Assembly: GCA_033344775.1 (NCBI GenBank)
Contig: JAWPMT010000005.1
Location: forward strand, 2,239,001 to 2,303,000
Origin: Cytophagales bacterium
GTDB taxonomy: Bacteria > Bacteroidota > Bacteroidia > Cytophagales > Cyclobacteriaceae
Length of the DNA stretch: 64,000 nucleotides
Direction of reading: 5' to 3'
The notes beneath the pieces are model-generated. The model worked only from the letters and a program-made list of their open reading frames with translations. It ran no database searches and was not told the origin of the DNA. Positions 24,772 to 32,862 of this stretch are shown here, in pieces; position 1 is the first letter of the stretch; every line of letters begins with the position of its first letter. The translations under genes and the position numbers were made by a program.

Positions 24772-26415
24772 ATGTCGATATATAGCAAGTGGCATCACCC
24801 ATATAAACCCAAGACTGAGTACAAAAAGCGAGTCGCTTATTTCAGTATGGAATTCGCGGTAGATCAAGTCTTGAAAACTTACTCAGGAGGCCTTGGTTTC
24901 CTTGCCGGTTCTCATATGCGAAGTGCTTTTGAGCAAAAGCAAAACATGATTGGTATCGGAATGCTTTGGAAGTATGGTTACTATGATCAAACAAGAGGAA
25001 GTGATCAGTCTTTGGAAGTGAAATTCACCGAGAAGCACTACAACTTCCTGGAAGATACTGGCATTACAGTGAGCATCACAATCATGGGAAATCCTCATGT
25101 TTTGGTGAAGGCTTATGTGTTGAAACCTGAGGTATTTGGTACCATCCCGATGTATTTCCTTAGTACTGATGTGGAAGGAAATGACCACTTGTCACGAACC
25201 ATCACAGACCGACTGTATGATGCCAATGAATTGACCCGAATTTCGCAGAGCATTGTATTGGGTATTGGAGGAGCGAAAGTGGTGGAGGCACTTGGTGGCT
25301 CTGATATCTATCACCTGAACGAAGGCCACGGACTGCCTGCTTTTTATTACCTGAAAGATCGAGGTGTGAAGTCCGATAGTTTTGTCTTCACGACACACAC
25401 ACCTGAAAAAGCCGGAAATGAGGAGCGAGATGGTAGTTTCCTGAATCAAATGGGCTTTTTCGGTAGAGAACTTTCTCCTTCAGAGCTGAATGAATTGACC
25501 CTGGACAATGGCTTGTTGAGCTATACCGTCGCTGCGCTGCGATTGTCCAAGATTTCCAATGCGGTATCTAAACTTCATGGCGAAGTGTCCAAGGACATGT
25601 GGAAAGACTTTTCAGGGATCAGTGATATCATTCCAATCACCAATGCACAGAACCAGTATTTCTGGCAGGATGAAACCATTCTGAAAACCTGGGACAAAGG
25701 CGATGCCAAGAATTATCAAAAGCGCAAGCGTGTATTGAAGCACGAGTTGTTCAGAGAGGTCGCCAATCAGACGGGTAAGATCTTTGACGAAGATGTATTG
25801 ACCATCGTTTGGGCAAGAAGATTTGCTGGATACAAAAGAGCAGACTTGTTGCTTTATGACCTGGATCGCTTACAAAACTTACTGGATGATTCCGAAAGAC
25901 CGATTCAAATCATTTGGGCGGGTAAACCATATCCGTTTGATTATGCGGCTATCGAGACGTTCAATCGCCTGGTAAGATTTACAAAAGGTCAGCACAATGC
26001 AGCGATACTTGTTGGATACGAAATGGAACTTTCCAGAAAGTTGAAGACAGGTTCTGATGTGTGGTTGAACAACCCTCGGGTAACGCGTGAAGCTTCCGGT
26101 ACCAGTGGCATGACGGCCGCCATGAATGGTTCAGTCAATGTATCTACGTTCGATGGATGGATTCCTGAATTCGCGAAAGATGATGAAAACTGCTATGTGC
26201 TACCCGTGGTAGATCACAATGAGCCAGTAGAAGTCCAGGACGAGCAGGATGCGAAGAACTTGTACGACATTCTCGAAAACAAAGTAATCCCGACTTACTA
26301 TACTGATAAAGACAAATGGCAAGACATTGTCTTCAAAGGCATTGATGGCGTGGTTCCTGAGTTTGCCTCTCGCAGAATGGCTAAGGACTACTACGAGTTG
26401 ATGTATAATATTTGA
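24772..26415 (+). CDS. Alpha-glucan (glycogen) phosphorylase, short GT35 type
   Basis: The 547-aa protein carries the short-phosphorylase signatures (TIGR02094-like): VAYFSMEFAVDQVLKTYSGGLGFLAGSH at the start and HLNEGHGLPAFYYL mid-protein. The C-terminal PLP/glucose site contains IVWARRFAGYKRADLL, WAGKPYPFD and EASGTSGMTAAMNGSVN. The lysine in the last region is replaced in the usual short-type fashion. It degrades storage or imported alpha-glucans to glucose-1-phosphate in the cytosol. It is a monocistronic gene with a LacI-like palindrome upstream. Confidence 0.88.
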   Translation: MSIYSKWHHPYKPKTEYKKRVAYFSMEFAVDQVLKTYSGGLGFLAGSHMRSAFEQKQNMIGIGMLWKYGYYDQTRGSDQSLEVKFTEKHYNFLEDTGITVSITIMGNPHVLVKAYVLKPEVFGTIPMYFLSTDVEGNDHLSRTITDRLYDANELTRISQSIVLGIGGAKVVEALGGSDIYHLNEGHGLPAFYYLKDRGVKSDSFVFTTHTPEKAGNEERDGSFLNQMGFFGRELSPSELNELTLDNGLLSYTVAALRLSKISNAVSKLHGEVSKDMWKDFSGISDIIPITNAQNQYFWQDETILKTWDKGDAKNYQKRKRVLKHELFREVANQTGKIFDEDVLTIVWARRFAGYKRADLLLYDLDRLQNLLDDSERPIQIIWAGKPYPFDYAAIETFNRLVRFTKGQHNAAILVGYEMELSRKLKTGSDVWLNNPRVTREASGTSGMTAAMNGSVNVSTFDGWIPEFAKDDENCYVLPVVDHNEPVEVQDEQDAKNLYDILENKVIPTYYTDKDKWQDIVFKGIDGVVPEFASRRMAKDYYELMYNI

Positions 26416-26489
26416 TGGTTTGACTCGCAATTGAGTTAAAACACGTTTTGCTAAAATAGCAGTCACCGGTCCCAGGGCTTGTCCCGGGG

Positions 26490-26554
26490 CCTTGCTATCA
26501 AGCAAGGTGAATTTCGCCTCTGTAAGATCCCTGACAGGTTTGTGCCGGAGGCAC
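26490..26554. repeat. Two hairpins in the intergenic region after the phosphorylase
   Basis: CCTTGCT-ATCA-AGCAAGG (26490-26507) and GTGCC-GGA-GGCAC (26542-26554) are perfect stems. They are preceded by a GC-rich CCCAGGGCTTGTCCCGGG stretch. The CTGACAGGTTTGTGCC context resembles repeated intergenic sequence in Bacteroidota rather than a simple terminator, because no T-run follows. No gene was seen between 26416 and 26687. Confidence 0.4.
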
Positions 26555-26687
26555 TTATGTATTCCTCCTTCCTTTCTAATCCAGATTGATTCTGTTTCTC
26601 CATCTGAATGGTCTGGTTTTCGTCTTTTTTACAATGCCAGCGCGAAACTAGTATCGTCCTTTGCCTTGAAACTGATACAACAATTCA

Positions 26688-27752
26688 ATGCTTCGCCAGT
26701 CATTGTTCATTATCCTCTTGTCCCTCATGATTTGGGGATGTAAAGATGATTTAGATGTTGAGGAACCCGTGGAACCTGCTGTATCCTGGCTGGAAGACGA
26801 GCGGTTTCTATTCGAAACCAAAGTGCAATTCAATACCCATGCCGATGGTGAGCGCATTCATTTCATGGGTAGAGACCATTTCTCAACGATTGAGCTGGCG
26901 GCGGATGATACAACAGAAGTCATACAACATGCTTTTCACTGGCTCAATTACAATCAACATGGTCGGATGCCGATCACGGATGAACTGTTCATTACTGCCA
27001 GTCAAAACATCGTCCGCATCGCAAGTACATTAAATCCGGTTTTGCAAGGTGCCAGTCAGTACATCAATCTCGCGGAACTAGATCCCGATTTTGCGTTCAT
27101 TGAAACACCTTCCTTTTGGATGAGTGAAGCGATTGCTGTTAATGAGGAAAATGTATGTTTGATCCCTTACCACTATCGATTAACTGACAATATTGGTGGT
27201 ATAAGGGTACTCAAGGTGAAAGTGGCCCTGAATGAATTCATGACCATTGCGGAGACAGAAATCATCACTATTTCAGATTCAGGTTTTCCAATACGGTCAA
27301 TTTATGCTTTTGGCAATGATTTTTTGATCACCGATGATCGCAATGTGTTTTTTCTGGATCAGAATAATCAGATTACAGTGGCTGCGGAATTCCCTGTGAG
27401 CAACCTTTTCCAGATCAATGGGCAGTGGTTTGGCATTCGGGGCGAAAAACTTTACAGGACAGTGGATGGTCGGGCCTGGACTGAAGCGGGTACGATCAAT
27501 CCAGATCTGGGCCTGGTCAGCTATGATCAGCTGGTAGGAAAAACCATAGGGGTGTTCAACAGTCAAATTTTCCTTTTTGAACTTGAAGGAGATCAGCTTC
27601 AAATCTCTGAGTTGAACAACGATGGCTTATTTGGTCATGAGATCACTTCCGTGGATGTCTTCAATGGCAAGGTCTATGCGGCAACGCTTTCCGGAGTTTT
27701 TGTGAAGGATCTTGAGCATTTCTGGGAAGAACGGGTCCAGGAAGAAGGTTAG
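26688..27752 (+). CDS. Hypothetical lipoprotein, beta-propeller-like
   Basis: The 354-aa product has a signal peptide with lipobox LMIWGC near residue 17, followed by an acidic linker (KDDLDVEEPVEPAV). The rest is beta-strand-rich, with repeats such as GNDFLITDDRNVFFLDQ and FNGKVYAATLSGVFV that look like propeller blades. There are no catalytic motifs and no TonB or SusD partner nearby. A periplasmic or surface-exposed binding protein is likely. It is a single gene transcribed away from the phosphorylase-side hairpins. Confidence 0.7.
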   Translation: MLRQSLFIILLSLMIWGCKDDLDVEEPVEPAVSWLEDERFLFETKVQFNTHADGERIHFMGRDHFSTIELAADDTTEVIQHAFHWLNYNQHGRMPITDELFITASQNIVRIASTLNPVLQGASQYINLAELDPDFAFIETPSFWMSEAIAVNEENVCLIPYHYRLTDNIGGIRVLKVKVALNEFMTIAETEIITISDSGFPIRSIYAFGNDFLITDDRNVFFLDQNNQITVAAEFPVSNLFQINGQWFGIRGEKLYRTVDGRAWTEAGTINPDLGLVSYDQLVGKTIGVFNSQIFLFELEGDQLQISELNNDGLFGHEITSVDVFNGKVYAATLSGVFVKDLEHFWEERVQEEG

Positions 27753-27769
27753 GCCAGGAAAAAGATGCT

Positions 27770-27797
27770 TTTGGCAATGATTCTGGATTTAACTTTG
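27770..27797 (+). promoter_or_regulatory. Candidate Bacteroidota promoter (TTTG-N16-TAACTTTG)
   Basis: TTTG at 27770-27773 and TAACTTTG at 27790-27797 match the -33 and -7 consensus with slightly short spacing. The start of the small membrane gene is 59 bp downstream. Confidence 0.45.
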
Positions 27798-27855
27798 CGT
27801 TACGAAACGTGTTAGAAGATAAGGACACGTAAAACCTTCAAATCAAAAGCCTGGG

Positions 27856-28170
27856 ATGATCATAGATGCGATTTTTGTTGGGTTGGCTTTTTATTTCACA
27901 TTCCCCCTGTTGACAGGATATGGGGCCTATCAGTACGGCCGGTCATTTAAACTCTGGTTCCTGATCGGATGTTTCTTGCCAATCATCTCCTACATGATAC
28001 TGGTAGTGCTCATTTACTGGGACGAAAAAACAACCCCACAGCACCGACTGAACAGAAGAGAGCGATTGGAATCTGAAGAAATGGTGGAAGAACTGAAAGA
28101 AGAATTGTCCAATCCTCCTGTGCATAAAAAGCCTTACGGTTCGGATCTTCCATCTAGTTGGATCTCTTGA
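27856..28170 (+). CDS. Small two-helix membrane protein
   Basis: The 104-aa protein has two hydrophobic helices (FVGLAFYFTFPLLTGYGAY and LIGCFLPIISYMILVVLIYW) followed by a charged cytoplasmic tail rich in E, K and R (RLNRRERLESEEMVEELKEEL). No family is recognised. A good promoter match lies upstream. It may belong with the small membrane gene that follows 65 bp later. Confidence 0.6.
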   Translation: MIIDAIFVGLAFYFTFPLLTGYGAYQYGRSFKLWFLIGCFLPIISYMILVVLIYWDEKTTPQHRLNRRERLESEEMVEELKEELSNPPVHKKPYGSDLPSSWIS

Positions 28171-28235
28171 TCCAAACTCAGAGGTTAATGGAATTGCGGT
28201 ATCTTTAATGGTACCAACAAATACCTGACCTCTTA

Positions 28236-28592
28236 ATGAAAACCCACAAAATTATATTTTACGTATCCACGGGATTATTTACCCTCTTGATGCTGTTCTC
28301 GGCTGGGAATTATTTCTTCAATAATGCTGCGATTGTCGGAGCGTTCTCTTCTTTGGGTTATCCTACCTATCTGATTTACCCATTGGGAGTTGCTAAGCTA
28401 CTTGGACTTGCAGCTATATGGTTTTCACCGAATGATACCCTGAGGGAATGGGCTTATGCTGGCTTCCTGTTCAATGTGACCCTGGCCTTTTTTGCGCATC
28501 TAATGGTAGGAGATGGTGACCAAATGGGAGCTGCGGTGGCATTCGTCTTTTGGCTGATCTCTTACATTTATCGTAAAAAAGCTTTCGTATAA
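28236..28592 (+). CDS. DoxX-like four-helix membrane protein
   Basis: The 118-aa protein has four transmembrane helices: SAGNYFFNN in the first loop, then YLIYPLGVAKLLGLAAIW, EWAYAGFLFNVTLAFFAH and AVAFVFWLISYIYRKK. This matches the DoxX-like family (PF13564), whose members are linked to quinol or redox functions in some organisms; no role can be assigned here. Confidence 0.8.
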   Translation: MKTHKIIFYVSTGLFTLLMLFSAGNYFFNNAAIVGAFSSLGYPTYLIYPLGVAKLLGLAAIWFSPNDTLREWAYAGFLFNVTLAFFAHLMVGDGDQMGAAVAFVFWLISYIYRKKAFV

Positions 28593-28701
28593 AATAACGC
28601 AGCATGGCAAGAATCAATCCCTCTCTCCCGTTGTTGGGTAGGTGGGATTTTTATTTTTCAGGCTCCGCAAATCTGACCGATACATTATTTTCGTTGCTAC
28701 C

Positions 28702-29913
28702 GTGAAAAAGAAAGGAGACGCAAAGCCAATCGACATCTATTCCAATAAATCGTACTTCCGGTGGGGGGTATTGATCATATCGGTGATCATCGGTTTATCG
28801 AGTATCCTTTATACCAGTTCGCTGGTAAGCCGGATCAAAGAAAGAGAGATCAATCAGATCGCGCTTTATGCCAAAACTATCGAGTACATGGCACAAAGTG
28901 ATCAGGGGCAGGATTACTTCTTTTTATTGGATGATGTCATCAATTCCAATAAGACCATTCCCGTGATTCTGACAGATGGGAACCGGAATCCGATGACCTA
29001 TGTCAACATCGACAAAGCGGATCGAATGGAGGATCCGAACAAGCGGAATGCTTATTTGCGAAATCTGTTGCGGGAAATGCGTGAAGATCACTTTCCGATC
29101 AAAGTCACCCTTCGAGATGGTCGCGGCAATCTGTATGGCATCCAGTACATCTATTATCAAAACTCACGACAGCTTACCCAATTAAAGTACTATCCGTTTG
29201 TTCAGCTATCGATCATCATCATTTTTGTAGGCATCACATTTGCAATCTTCAACTATTCCCAAAGTGCCGAGCAAAATCGGGTCTGGGTAGGTTTAGCTAA
29301 GGAAACGGCCCATCAGTTGGGAACACCATTATCCTCGCTATTGGCCTGGATGGAATACCTGAAGAGTTCTTATCCGGATGATACTAACATGGAGGAGATG
29401 GACAAGGACATTGCACGCCTTGAAATGATCACCGCGCGGTTCAGTAGTATCGGTAGTGTCCCCAATCTTGAAGGAGAAAATGTATATGATATTGTTGATA
29501 GTGCCCTGGCTTACCTGAAGAAACGCCTAAGTACCAAAATCAACATTTCGCTCACGGTATTCCCCAACCGTCAGGTGACTGCCCAACTCAACAAAGACCT
29601 GTTCCAGTGGGTAATGGAAAACTTATGCAAAAATGCCGTGGATGCCATGGATGGCCGTGGAGACATAACAGTCAGTATCATGCGGGTCAATGATGGAATG
29701 GTGGCCATTGATGTGAAGGATACTGGAAAAGGGATTGCAAAAAACCGGGTGGCAAAAATATTTCAGCCCGGATATACGACTAAAAAAAGGGGCTGGGGGC
29801 TAGGCCTGACCCTGGTAAAACGGATCATAGAAAATTACCATGAAGGTAAAATTTTTGTGAAAAGAACCGAGCAAAATCGTGGTACCACTTTTCGAATCTT
29901 GTTGAATGGCTAA
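28702..29913 (+). CDS. Sensor histidine kinase (HisKA/HATPase_c)
   Basis: The 403-aa product is read from GTG 28702; the frame is open to another GTG at 28642. Two transmembrane helices (about 17-38 and 160-180) flank a periplasmic sensor domain of about 120 aa. The kinase core has an H-box with AKETAHQLGTPLSSLLAW (His204), N-box ENLCKNAVDAMDG, G1 DTGKGIAK and G2 WGLGLTLVKR. No response regulator is adjacent. Its stop overlaps the next gene by 8 bp, so the two are cotranscribed. Confidence 0.87.
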   Translation: MKKKGDAKPIDIYSNKSYFRWGVLIISVIIGLSSILYTSSLVSRIKEREINQIALYAKTIEYMAQSDQGQDYFFLLDDVINSNKTIPVILTDGNRNPMTYVNIDKADRMEDPNKRNAYLRNLLREMREDHFPIKVTLRDGRGNLYGIQYIYYQNSRQLTQLKYYPFVQLSIIIIFVGITFAIFNYSQSAEQNRVWVGLAKETAHQLGTPLSSLLAWMEYLKSSYPDDTNMEEMDKDIARLEMITARFSSIGSVPNLEGENVYDIVDSALAYLKKRLSTKINISLTVFPNRQVTAQLNKDLFQWVMENLCKNAVDAMDGRGDITVSIMRVNDGMVAIDVKDTGKGIAKNRVAKIFQPGYTTKKRGWGLGLTLVKRIIENYHEGKIFVKRTEQNRGTTFRILLNG

Positions 29914-30952
29914 TGACAATGGTGTAAACTGGGAACATGCGCGATTGGCGCAATTGTACGTTGGTGCGATCAGTGGAGATGGTTTCTTCAAAAATGACCA
30001 ACTGGCCACGATCGACGAGAAGCTTTCCGAAGTGCTGTGCATGTTTTTTCTGAAGCCGTTCAAATTGCAGAACTTTTACACCTTCTCGCATGAACTTGAT
30101 GTAGAATACAATGGTGCCTTTGCTTCTTGTCGCAAGGTATTCGAAGCAGCTGATGAAGGTACGCTACTTGAAGAGGCGCAAAACTTGCTAAAGTTACTAT
30201 ATGCCGTTTCAGAAAATGAAAACATCAAAGAAGGGGAATTCTATGTAGCTTCTTTCGATTCTATCGCGCTGAAAGAAGGGGATGTCAATGCATTGGGCAT
30301 CTTCAAATCAGAAGATCGGGATCCCTTTATTCGAATCTATCAGGAAGAAAACTCGCTTGGCGTCTCCTCCGATGAAGGCATCAGCCTGCACAATGTCAAC
30401 AAGGGCGCATTGATCCTGAATGATCCTGAGCAAAAAACCTACAGTGTACTGATCTTCGACAAGAGCAATAAGATCACGCCGGCCAGATTTTGGATTGATC
30501 AGTTTCTTAATCTTGCTCCTATTGAAGACGAATTCTATCAGACCAAGAATTTCATGCACTTGTGCAAGGATTTTGTCTTGAAAGACAGGAACGAATTAGA
30601 CCGTGCCGATCAGGTAGACCTGTTGAATCGCTCCGTAGATTACTTCAAAGATCGAGAGCAGTTTAATCAGGAAGAGTTTGAGGAAGAGGTGCTCCAGGAA
30701 CCCGACACGAAACAGGCATTTCTCGATTTTCAGGAAACTTATAAAGAGGAAAACCAGCTGGAAAATCTACAGCCCGAGTTTGAGATCAGTAAGCCCGCCT
30801 ATAAGGCTGCCAAGCGACATATTCGGTCGGTGATCAAACTTGATAAGAATTTTCACGTCTATGTTCATGGAAAACGTGAGCTGATAGAACGTGGCTTTGA
30901 TGATATGCGCGGACAGAACTATTATAAACTTTTCTTTGATTCGGAGAGTTAA
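29906..30952 (+). CDS. Nucleoid-associated protein, NdpA/YejK-like
   Basis: The 348-aa soluble acidic protein has the NA37 (PF04245) layout. Features are an N-terminal segment with RLAQLYVGAIS, FYVASFDSIALKEGDVNALG, SLHNVNKGALILND and AKRHIRSVIKLDKNFHVYVH near the C-terminus. E. coli YejK is nucleoid-bound, but function in Bacteroidota is not known. It overlaps the kinase gene by 8 bp, which is an unusual pairing. Confidence 0.85.
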   Translation: MANDNGVNWEHARLAQLYVGAISGDGFFKNDQLATIDEKLSEVLCMFFLKPFKLQNFYTFSHELDVEYNGAFASCRKVFEAADEGTLLEEAQNLLKLLYAVSENENIKEGEFYVASFDSIALKEGDVNALGIFKSEDRDPFIRIYQEENSLGVSSDEGISLHNVNKGALILNDPEQKTYSVLIFDKSNKITPARFWIDQFLNLAPIEDEFYQTKNFMHLCKDFVLKDRNELDRADQVDLLNRSVDYFKDREQFNQEEFEEEVLQEPDTKQAFLDFQETYKEENQLENLQPEFEISKPAYKAAKRHIRSVIKLDKNFHVYVHGKRELIERGFDDMRGQNYYKLFFDSES

Positions 30953-30996
30953 ATCTGCGAAATTTCAGGAGTCTATTTTTTTGAGACCTGCCCCTA

Positions 30997-32049
30997 ATGC
31001 TGAATAACAAAAAGAGTATTTATTGGATATGCCAGATCATGGCATGGAGCTTTTACGGTGTATTAGAGGTTTTCCTTTACTCCACGGCCGAGAAGTTGGA
31101 TGCAGCCAAAGTGATCGGCGAGTTATTTATCGTAGGGTTTTATATCCTTTCCTCGCACGCATTGCGGGAGATTATACTGAGAACAGGTCTGATCAAATAT
31201 CGATGGTTCGTGGTGATCCCCAGGGTACTCCTCTTTATTACTTTCATGGCGATCATCAATTATTTCTTCCTGATGGCCATTTCGTATTCCATAGGAGACC
31301 TGAATCTTTCCAGAGAGCTCAATTTGGTTTCTTTGACCCTCAATTCTTCCATATCCGTCATATTATATTTTGTATGGACGATGGCTTATTTGTCCTTCCT
31401 GTACATCGAGCGATTCAATAAATCGCTGCAATACCAGGCGGCTGCCCGGGAGACAGAATTAAACAACCTGAAAGCACAATTAAATCCGCATTTTATCTTC
31501 AATGCACTGAACAGTATACGGGCATTGGTAGACGAAGATCCGGCTAAATCCAAGAACGCCATTACCCAGTTGTCGCACATCCTCAGAAAGTCGCTGAGTA
31601 TGGATCATAAAAAATTAGTACCGTTCGAGGACGAAATGAATACGGTCATGGATTATTTGCAACTCGAATCCATCCGATACGAAGAAAGACTAAATACCAA
31701 AATCAACCTTGATCCGCAATCCAATCGATTTCAAATCCCTCCATTGATGATGCAGACTTTAGTAGAGAATGGCATCAAGCATGGAATTTCCACCTTAAAA
31801 GAGGGAGGTGTGATTGATATTCGAACTTCTGTGAATGACGAACGGCTAAAGATTGAAATTCGAAATAGTGGACAATTTTCGAACGGAGGTTTGCGTCTTG
31901 ATGTTGGTTATGGGTTATTAAGCACCAAAAAAAGACTGTCTTTGATCTACGGAGATGAGGCTTCATTCAGGATCAGTAATGAAGATCAAAGCATGGTACT
32001 TACGACCATAGAGTTGCCAGAAGGTCAAGGTAGTCTGGCCCCATTGTGA
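30997..32049 (+). CDS. LytS-type sensor histidine kinase
   Basis: The 350-aa protein has four transmembrane helices in residues about 10-140, then a short coiled coil (AARETELNNLKAQL). The His_kinase domain (PF06580) contains NPHFIFNALNSIRAL with His165, and the ATPase has the N-box TLVENGIKHGIST and a C-terminal glycine-rich GYGLLSTKKRL. Such kinases signal to LytTR regulators; the matching regulator gene begins 24 bp downstream, so the two form a two-component pair. Confidence 0.92.
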   Translation: MLNNKKSIYWICQIMAWSFYGVLEVFLYSTAEKLDAAKVIGELFIVGFYILSSHALREIILRTGLIKYRWFVVIPRVLLFITFMAIINYFFLMAISYSIGDLNLSRELNLVSLTLNSSISVILYFVWTMAYLSFLYIERFNKSLQYQAAARETELNNLKAQLNPHFIFNALNSIRALVDEDPAKSKNAITQLSHILRKSLSMDHKKLVPFEDEMNTVMDYLQLESIRYEERLNTKINLDPQSNRFQIPPLMMQTLVENGIKHGISTLKEGGVIDIRTSVNDERLKIEIRNSGQFSNGGLRLDVGYGLLSTKKRLSLIYGDEASFRISNEDQSMVLTTIELPEGQGSLAPL

Positions 32050-32073
32050 TGAAAAAATGTTAAGTTAACCTTT

Positions 32074-32799
32074 ATGAAGGCACTGATAATAGATGACGAG
32101 CGGCTGGCCCGCAAAGAATTGATCAAACTTCTTGATGAATACAAAGAGATTGAAATCATCGGAGAAGCGGTCAATGCCGACGATGGCATCGAAAAAATAA
32201 AAGAGTTGAACCCCGAACTCATCTTCCTCGATGTTCAAATGCCTGGTAAAACGGGCTTTGAGATGCTGGAAGAGCTGGAAACCGTTCCCAAGGTAGTCTT
32301 TACTACTGCCCACGATGAATTTGCGTTGAAGGCATTCGATGTAAATGCACTGGATTATTTATTGAAGCCTGTCCAACCGGATCGCCTGACCGAAAGCATC
32401 AATAAGCTTACGAAAGAGGAAGCCAAAGAAACACCAGAAGTAGCCAGTACTTCTGAGAAAAGACTTGGTGGCGATGATCAGGTTTTTGTAAAAGACGGAG
32501 ATCGCTGTTGGTTTGTTCGTCTATCAGACATCAGGCTGTTTGAATCCGATGGCAACTACATCAAAGTATATTTCAGCACCTTCAAGCCCATGATCCACAA
32601 GTCACTGAATGCTTTGGATGAAAAGCTGGATGAGCGGAATTTCTTCAGAGCCAGTCGAAAGCACATCATTAACCTTTCCTGGGTAGAAACCATTGAGACC
32701 TGGTTCAACGGTGGTTTGCTCGTGCAATTGAAAGGTGGTGAGAAAGTAGAAGTAAGTCGCCGACAAGCGGCCCGTTTCAAAGAGAAAATGAGCCTTTAA
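32074..32799 (+). CDS. LytTR family response regulator
   Basis: The 241-aa protein has an N-terminal receiver domain (acidic pair IDDERLAR, phospho-acceptor Asp53 in LIFLDVQMPGKTG, conserved KPVQPDR). The C-terminal LytTR DNA-binding domain (about 135-240) includes FVKDGDRCWFVRLSDI, FESDGNYIKVYF and FFRASRKHIINLSWVE. It acts with the LytS-type kinase immediately upstream. The operon ends at the terminator at 32812. Confidence 0.93.
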   Translation: MKALIIDDERLARKELIKLLDEYKEIEIIGEAVNADDGIEKIKELNPELIFLDVQMPGKTGFEMLEELETVPKVVFTTAHDEFALKAFDVNALDYLLKPVQPDRLTESINKLTKEEAKETPEVASTSEKRLGGDDQVFVKDGDRCWFVRLSDIRLFESDGNYIKVYFSTFKPMIHKSLNALDEKLDERNFFRASRKHIINLSWVETIETWFNGGLLVQLKGGEKVEVSRRQAARFKEKMSL

Positions 32800-32811
32800 T
32801 CAAGGCCAAAA

Positions 32812-32841
32812 AAAGAGCTCAACCTACTGGTTGAGCTCTTT
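32812..32841. terminator. Bidirectional intrinsic terminator
   Basis: AAAGAGCTCAACC-TACT-GGTTGAGCTCTTT is a perfect 13-bp stem with A and T runs on both sides. It lies between the convergent response-regulator and OmpA-family genes and serves both. Confidence 0.9.
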
Positions 32842-32862
32842 AATATACTAATCAAGCTGTGT

